Counted from the stretch's first letter, positions 1 through 12,708 are shown. The stretch is 64,000 nt of DNA from Nymphalis io (GCF_905147045.1 NC_065899.1:3422501-3486500), one strand, 5' to 3'. Made by a program: numbers and translations. The notes: generated by a model not told the origin, from the letters alone.

Positions 1-174
1 TTACTCGGTAATATTGTACTCATTTTACAATAAAACCAACGAATATCTATTGCTGGTCAGATAGTTTGATTGTTTTCACATTTTAAATAGACCAAGCCTA
101 ATTAAGTCCTTACAAAAATAAATAGTTTAAGCGCGATGTAATGTATTTTACATTCTAGCGCCATCTATTAATAA

Positions 175-560
175 TAATAATAACGTCCTCCAGACCGATT
201 TCGGCCACGGCGGCCAATCTCAAGAGAGTTTAGCCAACTGCGCAGGAGATATTATAGTGCACAAGTGTGTGTGCAAACACAGGTGCACTCGCTCTTCCCT
301 CACTCTCATAATCCGATAGGACGGCAATCAGATACGACCGGAAAGAGTTCAGGCGCAGGACTAACGGCTTTACGTGCTTTCCGAGGCACGGGGTTTATAC
401 ACTTCCAACTTCCAAACCCCGGGGATGCTATATTGATGGGAATTTTCTGACAGAAAAACCCAGTAACTTTTTATTGGCCCGACCTGGGAGTTGAACCCAG
501 GACCTCCGGATCTGCGGCCTTACATCAAGCCACTAGACCAACGAGGCAGTCAACTAATAT
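175..560 (-). mobile_element. tRNA-headed SINE, family S3
   Basis: Flanked by TCTATTAATAA at 164-174 and 561-571, an 11-bp target duplication. The minus strand starts with a tRNA-like head (GTTGGTCTAGTGGC... box A; GGTTCAACTCCCAGG box B) followed by GGCCAATAAAAAGTTACTGG, then a family-specific body. The tail is at the left near TAATAATAA. Confidence 0.85.
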
Positions 561-615
561 TCTATTAATAAAAAGTAAACTTAAAATTATATTTGGCATA
601 ACATTCAAAACACTT

Positions 616-905
616 TTTTTATAGAATAGGAAGGCGGACGAGCATATGGGTCACCTAATGGTAAGTGGTCACCTACGCCCATATACATTGGCATTGTAAG
701 AAATGTTAATCATCGCTTACATCGCCAATGCGCCACCAATCTTGGGAATTAAGATGTTATGTCTCTTGTGCCTGTAATTACACTGGCTCACTCACCCTTC
801 AAACCGGAACACAACAATATAAAGTACTGCTGTTTTGCGGTAGGATATCTGATGAGTGGGTGGTACCTACCCAGATGAGCTTGCACAAAGCTCTACCACC
901 AGTAA
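616..905 (-). mobile_element. Poly(A) retroposon, family P
   Basis: Close to the copy at 14446, including ATAGAATAGGAAGGCGGACG, GATGAGTGGGTGGTACCTAC and AAGCTCTACCACCAG. Confidence 0.75.
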
Positions 906-1689
906 GCACTCCGTATAATAATGAACTATTGAGGCATTATTACTGCTTTACTATTTGGTCGACAGCATCATATCATCTGTCATGTTTAACGTTCCCTTGT
1001 ATATGTAACGAGAACATGAGATTGACTCTTGTCACGTCATTAGTCTTGAAGATGATGCACATCTACTTATATTATATACTAAAACCATATCCAAAACGCC
1101 CTGCATATTCTGATATAACTTTTATGTGTATTGGTTTAGTAGTCAGTTAGGCATTATAAAAAACAAAAGTCTCCTCATTTATGTAGTATAGATACTTTAT
1201 ATTATTTTATATTCACTTGCTTCAGAGAAACTAATCGATCAAAATATTATTAACAAAAAGATCTAATAAGTTAAATTTTCATGCATTAAATTCAAATGCC
1301 AAACGGCAATATTTCGTATTATTGTGTACTCAAGGATACAATGTAATCTTATTACTGACAGCCCATTTGGCAATATCAGAAATATCCTTCTGTAAGAAAA
1401 AAAATTAAATGTCAAGCATCGACCTCATGCTGTTCGTAATATGTTAAAACAATTTTGTTTGTATGCGTTATATAATACGTATAAGTATGGTTGTCAACTG
1501 TACTACTTATTACTGACCAAGTTGTAGGTGCAATTTTCAGTTTATACAAAGTATCGATATGGCCCACAAGTTCTTATTGTTAGGTCGTATTTACTTCTCT
1601 ACCTTTCGACGTTTTTAATAAAAGCTTTATATTGCTTTTTAATCTGTTTTTCGAAAATAAATGACAAGCAAAATTGAGTTTTAAAACAG

Positions 1690-1800
1690 GAGTGCCTACG
1701 CGTCGGTAGTCTTGCAAATTACAGCGATTTAGCCGACAAGGTAAATGCCGACAATTAGGCCGAGCTGCGGCACGTCGGCGGGGTCGACGCGGCCAACGAG
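1690..1800 (+). pseudogene. Exon-like GC-rich block with an in-frame TAG
   Basis: A 111-bp block of about 60% GC in AT-rich surroundings, preceded by AAAACAG and followed by GTTAGT, so bounded like an exon. Read in phase 0 it gives 37 codons beginning ECLRVGSLANYSDLADK, with one TAG at 1756-1758. An inner donor, AAG|GTAAAT at 1740/1741, would end a stop-free 17-codon exon. It could be a decayed internal exon, a terminal exon ending at TAG, or chance. The product is not recognised. Confidence 0.35.
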
Positions 1801-2454
1801 GTTAGTTAATATAGCTAGAATATTAAATTTTTATCTTTACGTTTTATAATCTATAATGAATTTGTTTTTTAAGAAAGATGTCGGCAAAACCTGTTTATTT
1901 TTATAACGAAACTTCTTTTTTTACTATTATAAATATATTTTTTGTTTTGAAAAATAAAATTGGTCTTTTATTTAAATTAGTACTGTATGGCGTATAAGTG
2001 TGGTAACTACATTGATTATTTGGAAAAAATAAATGAATATAATCGAAACATGAATGTAATGCATGTAAACATTGGCATCACCAGCAATTCATTTAATATA
2101 TTTTAATTCATGATGTTAATAAATAATGTTCCAGTTTATCGTTATAAATTGGCATTACGAATACGTTTGTTCTCGAAATTAAACAGTTAGTATTAGTTCA
2201 AATTATATCATTCTAAGATAAGCATAAAGGTTGATCACAATACCCTCGATCGTATCAAGAAAAGTTCACCGCAATTCCACTCACTAGCGCCAATGCTTTC
2301 TTTTTTTACTTTTTAGTTGTATTGCTAACTTCGAAATCAAAGCGGCAACAGTATACTCAATATGTATCTCAAAGTGTCAATTACCATTTGATTATTATTA
2401 AAAAAAATACTAACTTTGGATATTAATACACCTTTTTTATGTAAAATCCATTGG

Positions 2455-2568
2455 CGCGCCTTGGAGATAAAACCGATTCTAATTCAGTGTAAACGGCATG
2501 ACGCTCTCATATGCCGTCACGCCCTTCTCCGCCGCTCTCTTCTCACTTGTGCATACGTGGCATGTTAT
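2455..2568 (+). repeat. Unnamed repeat family H
   Basis: GCGCCTTGGAGATAAAACCG and GGCATGACGCTCTCATATGC through CCTTCTCCGCCGCTCTCTTC. The reverse complement of 28905-29015 shows the same order of blocks. Confidence 0.5.
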
Positions 2569-3044
2569 AACAATATGAAAAATATTTGTTTTTCTATTAA
2601 TGAAACCGTTTTTATTTGTATATTCTTTTTAATTTACTGATTTCTCTTATTTATACGCTAGAAGTTCTGTGACTTCAACTTTTTTTAAATGTCTGATGCA
2701 TGAAAAAAGTTGGCTAGAGTTCGCAACCTTTGGATTGATAATTTATTCGAAATGAAAGTTTAATTAATTTTATAATTATAAATACTCCGATACAATGTGT
2801 TCAATAGCGATCTATGTCATTTTCAGAAAGGTAGGCATTCTCTGGGGACTTCTTATTTATGTATTGATAATTCTATTGCTACAGAGTTTTGATAGTTTCA
2901 AGGGATAATTAACAGAGACAGAAAGTCTTCATGTTTGGGTCAAGTTCTTGTAATGAAATTGTCTGCTATATGTTAAAGGAGTTAAACTTTGCCCTGACTC
3001 TAAATGAGATCTGTAACGCTTTGTAGAACTTATGGCTTATGAGA

Positions 3045-3100
3045 ATCCAGATGTCAGATTCCTGGGCTTGAATCCCGGGGGTCGGGTCAATAAAAAAATA
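3045..3100 (+). repeat. SINE S3 head fragment
   Basis: GGCTTGAATCCCGGGGGTCG followed by GGTCAATAAAAA resembles the box B region and post-head stretch of family S3. Only about 55 bp is alignable by eye. Confidence 0.4.
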
Positions 3101-4577
3101 TTTAGTTTATCAGTCAAGATAGTTTCAATAGGGTTCGCCAATCTCGTGAATTGGAAGGAATTGGACGTGAATTTTGGAAGTTAAGAATGTTTAAATTCCC
3201 GTTCCTCCGTAGAGGTACTATAGTTTTCTTCTCTGATAATTTTGTTGTACCTATTAACGAGCTTTAAGTAATCAGTTCTAACCGTTATTTCAAAACATTT
3301 TGGAAATAACCTTAAGAAAGTAAAACATGTTTGAAACATTCAAATTAATATTTTTTACATCGCTAATGTCTATATTTGTTATTTATTTATTTACTTGTCC
3401 AATACTCTAAACTTAGGATTTACTAGTTCGATTTAAAAAAAACTACGTACAACACATTTATTGAATGAGTTTATAGACTTTATAACATCAATCTACAACC
3501 AGTAACATTTACCAGGCTGAGCAGTACCGTTTAATGTGGGTGAAACTATTCGGAACAGCTAGTTCGTTTATATTTGTAAGATAAGATTGTATGTCACATG
3601 ACTGTAAATTTTATATGATTCTGAATATATTCAGTTGGTTTAATGACGCATTGACCCTGAAAAGGTTGAGTATTAAGACAAAACTTCACGCCTTCCGTCC
3701 ACTTGTTCTATTTTTAGCGGCTCTTGTTAAGGGAGATCGTCTCGATTGCTTTGTATCTGCAAAGAAAAAAAGCTGTACCTCGGGATTTTCTTTACTTTTC
3801 TCTTCAGAACTTTGCTATTTATTTTTAATCTATCTACAGTTTCAATTTCATGAAAAGTTGATTTATTAAAATACCTAGTATATTAAAACACAATAGTTAA
3901 TATTTCTTTTTAAATTCTAATTGTAAAAGTTTCAGTTATTTTTGAGATACCATCATGTATGTTTGGCTATAAATCTTTTTTATTTCTTTAAAATAACATC
4001 GAAAATATAAAAACTAATATTTAGAGATTATTTCCAGGGGACAGTACGATTGCCGTAAAAAAGTTCAGTTCTTAAATCGTGATTTGTTACGTGTTACGCG
4101 ACAGGGGAAAACCAGTGTACGACAAATTGAATGACTTGCTTATCCCCTTGTCACAGCAACTGGATCGGTTGTTTGTTAAATTTAGCTGAACTAATTACTT
4201 GATCTTAATTGTAGAATTAAAAAGATAAATATATATTTTTAAATTATAAGTTAAATTGTAAAATAATGTGTACGTGTTTTAATATTTATTTTATTATATT
4301 AATTTACTGTAAATTGCTTTGTTAAGTAATTTTATGTGGTAAGTATATAAGTAGTTGCTTTTTATAAGAAGATATTATGTTTTTCAGGAAGAATTTGTGT
4401 TTAATTTATATAAACAATTACTTTATTTCATTAGCTCGGGGCTTAACTTATTTTTTTTAAAGCTATGTATTTAATTTAAATAATATAATATTTTTCCATA
4501 CTCATACCACTATTATATTTTGTGTATATGCATATACTAATAAAATGTAACTATTCGATATAGAAGTAGTAGTAGTA
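3101..4577. other. Intergenic, nothing recognised
   Basis: AT-rich. One open frame of 92 codons at 3591-3869 begins with ATG but has no recognisable domain, signal or splice context. Confidence 0.55.
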
Positions 4578-4839
4578 ACAGCCTAAATATCCCTATATAT
4601 TGCTGGGCTAAAGCCTCCTCCTATTTTTGAGGAGAAGTTTTGGAGATTATTCCACCACACATGTGGCAGAATTTTAGTGAAATTACTGTTTCCTCACGAT
4701 GTTTATGTTCACCGTCAAGCACGAGATGAATTATAAATACAAATTAAGCACATGAAAATTCCGTGGTGCTCGCCCGGGTTTGAACCCACGATTATTGGTT
4801 AAGATTTATGCGTTCTAATCACTTGGCCATCTCGGCCTA
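4578..4839 (-). mobile_element. SINE S1, diverged
   Basis: Minus copy with recognisable body and head (GCCCGGGTTTGAACCCACGA, ...TTGGCCATCTCGGC) and an internal deletion around 4660. Confidence 0.8.
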
Positions 4840-5009
4840 TTTAATATAGAAACATGGATGAAACCGTTAATTGATATAAAATACCCTGCATAACGCAAAC
4901 GGCTTTATTTTTTATACTAATCGCTCAATCTTCGTATCGCTTCGTATAGCTAGAGAGAAGGAGATGCAGTAGTAGATAATGGCGTGTCACACAGATTTGC
5001 TATTTGTTT

Positions 5010-5115
5010 TGTGTAATTACTGGGTAATAAGAGTAGTAAAAGTATCGCTGTTGGGTGGTGGAATAATTGATAAGGGGCAGGTACCCACTCAGACAGGCTT
5101 GCAGAAGTTACCATT
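5010..5115 (-). repeat. Family P fragment, diverged
   Basis: GTGTAATTACTGGGTAATAA and CAGGTACCCACTCAGACAGG match the half of family P away from the T run. Confidence 0.5.
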
Positions 5116-5911
5116 AGTACTAATATATAAGTGTTTGTTCATAATTTTAAGAAGTAATGATCCATATCCCAAATAGAATATTATTTAATGTATTTTACTG
5201 TAATAAACAGCCAATTAGCTTACGAAGCCTTAGTTTTAAGAGCTAGTAACAAGATTATCTAAGTCAAGACACCATTACTAATTTATTACACAATTAAGGA
5301 ATTACCAGAATAACCATAGTGACATTAAAATGAAAAACATATACAGCTATGTATCTATAAATGTTGCTTAGGAAGTGATTAATCAAACACTGCTGTGTTT
5401 TCTTCTTTCGAATGTAAAATCAATGAAGACGGGAAGAGATACATCGGTGTTTACCTAAACGCTTATTAACGTAGGGCCACTAATATTTTTATTCTTTTGA
5501 CTTATATTTTTCTTTAGAGGGATGACGAGGATGAAAATCTCAATTTTACCATATAATTGAAATTACACTTTTTTTTTAAATAGAATTCAAGAACCTTTAG
5601 TTGTGCTGTTGTTGAACTTGATGAGGGAATTGTAACCAAACTTCTATTAATTGTCTATTATATTTTATTTACATATCCATAGCAAATGAGATAGAAAATA
5701 ATATTATATTATAACGACCTTGAGTAGATAAAAGCTAATTACTATGAGAGCCGCTCATAATATAAGATTATAGATAAATCACATTAATGGCACGATGAGT
5801 GAGTCTTGATTTACTAAAAAATCGAAGTTGGCAGCTTATGAGTATCTTTATGGTTAAACTATCAAAGCACTATTTTCCAAACACTCAATGTAATGACATC
5901 TTTACTCCTCG

Positions 5912-6090
5912 GCAGGGCTTTGTGCAAGTTCGTCTGGGTAGATACCACCCGATGAGTGGGTGGTATATACCGCTGCAACAATAGGTACTTATTATTGTTG
6001 TGAGCCACTGTAACTCAGTAGTGATAGTAGACGGTGGTGATCACTTACCATTGATGATGATTTGCCAGTCTACCTAGCTAATGCAATTAA
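5912..6090 (+). repeat. Family P fragment with internal hairpin
   Basis: GGCAGGGCTTTGTGCAAGTT and TCGTCTGGGTAGATACCACC match family P in the opposite orientation. TACCACCC...GGGTGGTA (5942-5964) forms a perfect 8-bp stem. Confidence 0.6.
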
Positions 6091-7330
6091 AAAATAACCT
6101 AAACAAACTTGTAGGGAGCTTTATAAAATAACAGAAAGATTTTAATAGCGGAAAAATTTTACTGCGAAGAAATCAACAAACCGTCAATTAATACAAGAAT
6201 ACGTCATAGACGATACGTAAAAACACTACCGTGATAAAAAGAAGACTTACCAAAGATAAATGAAAGAGACAGCATTAAAGAAATAATCGTAACTAAATAT
6301 ACGTCTAGAGAAATATAAAAAACTAAAGACTTTTATAAAGGGAAAGAATATAAAGATTTATGGAAAGATAAAAAAGATATTAATAAGGCAGTCGTATATA
6401 ACGCATCGGAATATAAAGACGTAAAGGAAACCACGAAGGTGACTAGTGTTATTTAACGTCTCAATTTACTTATATAAGAAGACTCAAGGATCAAGGGTCA
6501 TAATTATATGATATAATTTTTTTATTAAAAATAAGTATCTTTTTATTAATATCTACATTAATTATCTTTAATTCTTTCGAATGTTGTTTCACTAATTAAT
6601 TGTAATAGGATGGAAAACCCAAAAATACATCATTATGTATTATTTTATTCATTTCATCCCAAATTAATGAGAGTATCTTTTACTTATAAAAGCCGTGGTC
6701 AGAATTTATGATTTAAAAACATTGTTTATCGTATAACGTGAAATGTTATGTTAACGTAAAATTTTATACGTTATGTTGAATATTTATAATATCCAGCGTG
6801 GTTTCGAGTCTTCAGGGTGGCTTCCATTAGTACGTCCTTACCTAATGGACCGTGACATTTTCCGTTTATATGTAAGGGTTCTTTCGACCTCAGTGAATTA
6901 CAAATGGTCATAATATTCATATGTAAAAATCTTAGATTTTAAGCTGTATAAAATCATTATAAGGAGATTTTTTAAATACTTATTATTATTGTATAAGTTC
7001 ATCATATTTCTCGCGCTTGGTACTGATTCCAAATAGTCTTAAAGTTGTGATTAAACCCTGCCTACCTTAATTATAAAAGAATTAAATATTCATATTTTTA
7101 TTATTTAAATAGTACATTGGCTCGTGATTTCGCCTAGTTAGTTAGGATCTTAATAATGTTGTTTTCGTAATTACCGTGTTATTTTAGAGATAACATGTTC
7201 AACAAACTAAAGAGAAGTCAAATAAAACTATGTTTATCTTTTAATACGTTTTTATTATAATTTTTATTTTTATTTATTAATATAAGCAAAATTTTAATTG
7301 ATTTAAATTAATTGACTGAAATTGTAAACA
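6091..7330. other. Intergenic; purine-rich + strand at 6120-6430
   Basis: 6120-6430 is strikingly A/G-rich on + with frequent AAAGA and ATATAAAGA motifs and no open frame. The rest is AT-rich without features. Confidence 0.5.
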
Positions 7331-9344
7331 ATTTTAGTAATGAGATCCCGGTCCCATTTCCTTTAACATCTCTTACGAGTAGTTGAAGGATGTCGCTCCT
7401 TCCCATCTTTATATATTTAACTGATTTAGAAAAATATAAAAGGGGTAGGAGGCTGAATTGGCTCCACACCCACCGTCAGCTATAGGCTCCGACCGCGCAT
7501 CGGTGAACTTTCCTCGATCATGGGACATACAATTTTGTTAGTTAGTGCGCCCACAAGTAGTTAATAATATATGGAATGGAACTTAAGTCCATTAGGTACC
7601 ACAGCCGTAGCTGAGGTGTTTAAAAGACTGAAAGTCTTATCAATAAATCAATAAACTAGACAGTAGTCAAGTAGGAAGCACAGTCCTAACTGTGGTGTTT
7701 ATAAAGTAGCCGTAGCCACAACAAAAATAAGGAACAAAGTCCAAAGTTCGAACAGTCAAAGCTGTAGAAAAGTCCAAGCTATAGGGACCAGACCTAGGTT
7801 TTAATAATATAAATGAAACACTGGTTCTCATACCAGCTTAAGTGCACAACCGCCAGATGGCCTTATGCAAGAATAACCCTTTAAGTTTATATCCACTGAC
7901 ATTGAGCGCCGTTATAATAATAATATGTTTTAATTCTAACCATTGTGGAATAATATATAATAATATAAATATTGCATCAATTGCGTAAATCACATAGATG
8001 CCACTCAAGTGGACTTAAATATAATTTGTCATATGCTCTACCTCAATAGGCTCATGTGCTTATTTCCGTATTGTTTATAAAATATAAATATATCTTATTA
8101 TTTTGTAACCTATAAACGCGGTTCCTTACTTAAAAGTAAGACTTATATCTAAGACTTATAACTAAACTGAACGCATCCCTATCCTATTTATATACCTTTT
8201 ATAAGCTTTACTTAAATCTATAACTCCATAGTAAATATAAAACTTAACGTCAGTCTACAGCAAGCAACGCACCTATTGGTCGATTACCTAAACCAGAACA
8301 AAACCCAGATCATTATTTGCACATTGTAAACTACACAAATGAGATATATGCAGGCTGCACTTTCTATCGCTAGTATGTTGACGCATGTAGAGAAACATAA
8401 CTACTACTATGACATGCTACAATATCACTTGTGATATCCCTAAACTAAGCTATGGGGGCGTCCCTAATAAGGACGTGTAGTTTACTACAAACGACACTTC
8501 TCGCATAAAACGATTAGTGCGTCATGCCAGTCTGGATGAAATCCATTGATTGATATTGTCCTTCACTGCATGAACGTATCAGTATAGCAGTATTACTGCC
8601 TCCTCAACGTACTGCAACATTCGGTCATGATTCCGGTACTACCGATCAACGAGAGACATCATTAAAGACATAATAACGTTAACCAGCAATAGCGCAATAC
8701 CACATAGTACATTACCCAGCAAACCGGAAAGATAGAGTGGGGGACCTTACCATATCGCCGTAGACGTTATATATAGTATTTAAATCAATTTAAAATTTAT
8801 TCTATCATTATGGCTGATTTTAAGTGTACTGAAACCCGAGTTCGTAGAATAAAGTTACTCAAAGTCATCCTTCCTGCTAAGCGTATGTACAATGACCCAT
8901 AGTAATAAAATACCTAAGTCACTGCTACTGATAGAACTAAGCCACTAGCAAAAGCGCTCTCAAGAAGGGAAGAAAAGATATATATGCTTATAACTCGATT
9001 TTAATCCATTTTAAGCATAAGCGGGTATAAGGTCCTTCGGAATTGCTCACGCATTCTACCGTGACGGAAATCGGCCAAAAACATTAATGCAATTTGAAAT
9101 AATTGACACAAATGAAATTTACTTCGTGGCTTTGTGCAAGCACCGATGTATGGGAGGTGCTTGGTATTCACCAGCAGATGGTTCGTAATTCAAATTTTAT
9201 TAAAACTTATAACTAAAGACTAAATAGCCTTAAAATGAAAACTAAAAAGTAATAATAAATAAAATAAAAAATAAAAATATACTTAAGAAGTCTAATTGCA
9301 ACCTAAAACCCGTTATATTTAATATTATCAATGTAATAATTTGA
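7331..9344. other. Unidentified mosaic stretch, more balanced base composition
   Basis: Base composition is less AT-rich than the flanks and holds small hairpin repeats (7595-7701), but no open frame, LTR boundary or known repeat was recognised. It could be a decayed retroelement. Confidence 0.35.
7595..7701 (+). repeat. Diverged direct repeat of small hairpins
   Basis: Two 28-bp units, 7595-7622 and 7674-7701, match at about 22 positions by eye. Each folds: CCACAGC/GCTGAGG with loop CGTA, and CACAGT/ACTGTG with loop CCTA. AAGACT/AGTCTT at 7624-7638 is another stem between them. Confidence 0.45.
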
Positions 9345-9625
9345 CGAGCCGGTTGGCGTGGTTGGTAGATACTTGCCTTTTCACGCCGAAGGTTGTGGGT
9401 TCGATTCCCACCCAGGACAGACATTTGTGTGCATGAACATGTCTGTTTGTCCTGAGTCTGGGTGTAATTATCTATATATGTATGTATTTACAAAAGAAAA
9501 GTAGTATTTGTAGTATATCAGTTGTCTGGTTTCCATAGCACAAGCTTTGTACAAGCTTAATTTGGGGTCAGATGGCCGTGTGTGAAAAATGTCCTAGGAT
9601 ATTATTATTATTATCCTAGGATATT
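9345..9625 (+). mobile_element. tRNA-headed SINE, family S2
   Basis: Head GAGCCGGTTGGCGTGGTTGG; box B GGTTCGATTCC at 9398-9408. The body includes CATGAACATGTCTGTTTGTC and ends near GTCCTAGGATATT with an ATT-rich tail. A close copy lies at 39798-40057. This is a SINE head, not a tRNA gene: no complete cloverleaf follows. Confidence 0.85.
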
Positions 9626-12102
9626 ATAATAATGAAACTATATGATAGCTTTGGTTTTGGTAACTCGCAAATAGCCATGTTAACTTTGCAAGCGACAGTT
9701 TTTTTTAAATCACAGACATACATTTAAATTATGTTTATTTATATAAACTTATTGTTTGTTTTCGTTCGTTATTGATACAAGTCAGACAGAGAATCAACAT
9801 TAATTATGACAACAATGTTTAAGTAATTTTATAATTATAATAACATATTCTTAATTTGAATTTATTGACAATTACAGTTTAATTATTTTTTTATTTTTTA
9901 TATTTAATATTTAACTCCTTATAATTTTTTGTCTTATATCGTTAGAAGCTTGAATGATGATTATTAAGTTACGTAAATGAAGTGCTGGATAAAATAAAAA
10001 CCAAGAACATACGAAACAGTTTGTCTATTAATTGAAAATGAAAACTATGTATTCTCGATTGCTTAGAAACAAATAAATATATTTTATTTTACATAGTTTT
10101 ATGTAAAATTCGTCTGACCCTGCCTTAATCCACTGTTCTTTTAACCTCGACACGGCCAAGCTACTCTGGGACAAAAGAAAACACTGTCAGTAGAATCTTT
10201 TATAAAGTAATGAGCTTTGTGGTTCAGTGGTCTTTATAATCGACTTCAAAGAGCAAAGAGGCTAATATCTTTTTTATATTTTTGCGTATTTATAAAATGT
10301 ATTTAGATTAACTTATAGTTTTAAAACAACATTTAATTTATCTATTTTTATAGGATATAAAAGAAAAATAAAAGAAATGCTGCTAGCATTCTTGCCACCA
10401 TTCCACGCGGTTGATTATTATATAAGGCTTCAATGTGAATAATTCTTTAATTATTTGTTATATATTTTACCTCTATGTTTAAAATAAGACGCCTTCCTCT
10501 TTCAAATCTTAAAACAATTTTGCCAGAAAAAGATAAATCTGTGTTTGTGTGTAAGGCAGTCAATGTGTCATGCTTAAATATCGTGGTAATTGATAATATT
10601 TTAATTTATTTCTAAGCAGAGTGTAATGTCCTGTTTCATGTTTCACATGACATATTACCAAGATTTTTGTATTATTTGAAAGGAAAAGAATACTAGTCAA
10701 GGCTTCTTCTCATTTCGAGGTAAGTAATACGGTTTGAGCGCGTTGCGGGTTTCTTCGCAATATTATGTTTATATCTTTGGTTAATTTAATGACGGTTGTG
10801 CAAAAAAATGATAGTATATATGATATCAATCAATTAATAATATCTTTATCCAAAAATAATAAAATATTACGACACAATATACCAAGATACCTTGAGAACT
10901 TTTGTACATAAATTTACTATATATATATAAGCAAATACGTAAAAATAAACAAGTTATTTTATAAGTAAACATAGAACATTCACCTATAAAAGTAACTTAA
11001 TATGCATGCTTTATTCTCTTTAAATTGGTCTCCTCTGTTCTGTTCGAAATTTGCAAACCGAATTGGATTCAGTCGATTCCATACGGCAAACAGTTTCACC
11101 TTTTACTGTATTGCTAGTTTTGCCTCTCTAATTCCTTCACTTTGTTAGCATCGTAATCCCTCGAAGAGAAAAGAATTTTATCGACAGAGGTAAAACTTTG
11201 GTACATATCTTTTTGAGCCGAGATAAGCCAGTGGTTATAACACGTAAATTTTTACTTAAGATAACATCAGTGTTTGAATAAATAATATAGTAATAATAAA
11301 TATGAGAGAAAGAATTGATGGTACCACATATAGTTATATTTCTGAACATTGTTGTTTGTTTAATCAAGAAATTGCAAATCATTCGACAATTTATAATGAT
11401 TTAGAAAATTACAAAGCTTAAAATACTTCACAACAAAGAAAATTAATTTAATCCAAAGATGTCAACTCAACTAAGTGATTAATGATGACGCCACGCCATT
11501 ATTAACGAAACAATAAAGTGATCTCAATTTTCTTATAAAATTTGACTATTTTGAATACAAAGTTCCAGTTGACTGAAACAAGATAGCTGATTGATCTGCT
11601 GTTTTGTAATCTGATGTTGGCATAGCTAGAAGAAAGAGCGAGATAGAAAGAACTAATCGGGATTTATTATACAACATTCAATACAGGCATAAAAAATAAA
11701 ATTAATTTCCCTTTACGTTATATTTGCACACTTACACTTGAGTATGGGGATATATATTATAAACCTTTTTATGTGGAAATATGAGTACTCTCCTAACTTT
11801 CCTCCACCTGGCTACAATTATCTTCTCAATAGAACCATGAAATAATTCTATTTCAATTCGAAACTATTCGCAAAATATTATTATTACATTTCATAATGGG
11901 TTATGCAATATTTACTATAATAAATGTTAAGAATACTTAAAGTATACACGCATCAAAATAGTGTATCACCATAAGCGGGTTTTAACCTTACACAGGTGAG
12001 GTGCGAAGAGAGTTCTTACGGAGTAGCACAGCAGTAGGGCTATTCTGTAAGACCAAACTCAACCCTCATTGCTTAAATCGGTCGTGAAATGTCAGTAAGT
12101 GT
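9626..12102. other. Intergenic, nothing recognised
   Basis: AT-rich; only the 40-bp family G piece at 10372. Open frames under 85 codons look like chance. Confidence 0.6.
10372..10412 (-). repeat. Unnamed repeat family G, short piece
   Basis: GCTAGCATTCTTGCCACCAT then TCCACGCGG is the complement of the 56538 family start. Only about 40 bp. Confidence 0.5.
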
Positions 12103-12437
12103 TAATGTCGTCCAGACCGATTTCGACCACGGCGGCCAATCTCAGATCTCAGATATTATAGTGCACAAATGTATGCGCAAGCACATGTGCACTCTCTATT
12201 TCCTAACTCTTATAATCTGATGTGACGGCAATCTGACACGAGTGGAAAGAGTATAAGCGCAGGACCAACGGCTTTACTCCGAGGCACGGGTGTGTACACA
12301 CACTTCCAACTTTCAATCTCCGGGATGCTACTGAGAATTTTCGAGAGAAAAACTGAATAACTTTGTATAGGCCCGACCTGGGATTTGAACCCAAGACTTT
12401 CGCATTACATGTAGCCACTAGACCAACGAGTCAAGAA
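12103..12437 (-). mobile_element. tRNA-headed SINE, family S3
   Basis: Full-length-looking copy of the element at 175-560, somewhat diverged, with the tRNA-like head at the right (GGCCCGACCTGGGATTTGAA on +). No clear target duplication. Confidence 0.8.
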
Positions 12438-12654
12438 GTGATATGTGACATTGACCATAATAATTATAAAATTTCAAGAATACACTCATCAATATATTAT
12501 ATCATACAATAACAGTATATCACCATAAGTTGATTGTCGCCATTTCACGGGTGAGTAATGTAGCGAGTTCTTACAGAATAGCCCTGCTGATCACAACATG
12601 ATACATCAATTTGTGTAACAGTTACTGTTATATAAATTTAAAATAGCAAATAGC

Positions 12655-12708
12655 TTTCTTTTTTCTCCCTTAACCTTCAAAAATTAAGGCAAAGGGAGAA
12701 AAAAGAAA
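12655..12708. other. Strong stem-loop, 17-bp perfect stem
   Basis: TTTCTTTTTTCTCCCTT (12655-12671) and its exact reverse complement (12692-12708) enclose a 20-nt loop that has a further CCTT/AAGG pairing. No known RNA is recognised. Confidence 0.6.

Larger units (their letters stand above)
906..3044. other. Intergenic, no gene apart from the 1690-1800 and 2455-2568 items
   Basis: AT-rich single-copy-looking sequence. Short open frames here lack coding character. Confidence 0.6.

Noticed and set aside
728..1150. 140-codon ORF
   Set aside because: The first part is the poly(A) retroposon at 616-905; the rest is AT-rich without protein features.
3591..3869. 92-codon ORF with ATG
   Set aside because: No recognised domain or splice context; composition not convincing.
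9345..9420. tRNA gene
   Set aside because: Box A and B are present but there is no complete cloverleaf or acceptor stem, and the sequence continues into a repeated body: a SINE head. The same holds for the heads of the S1 and S3 copies.
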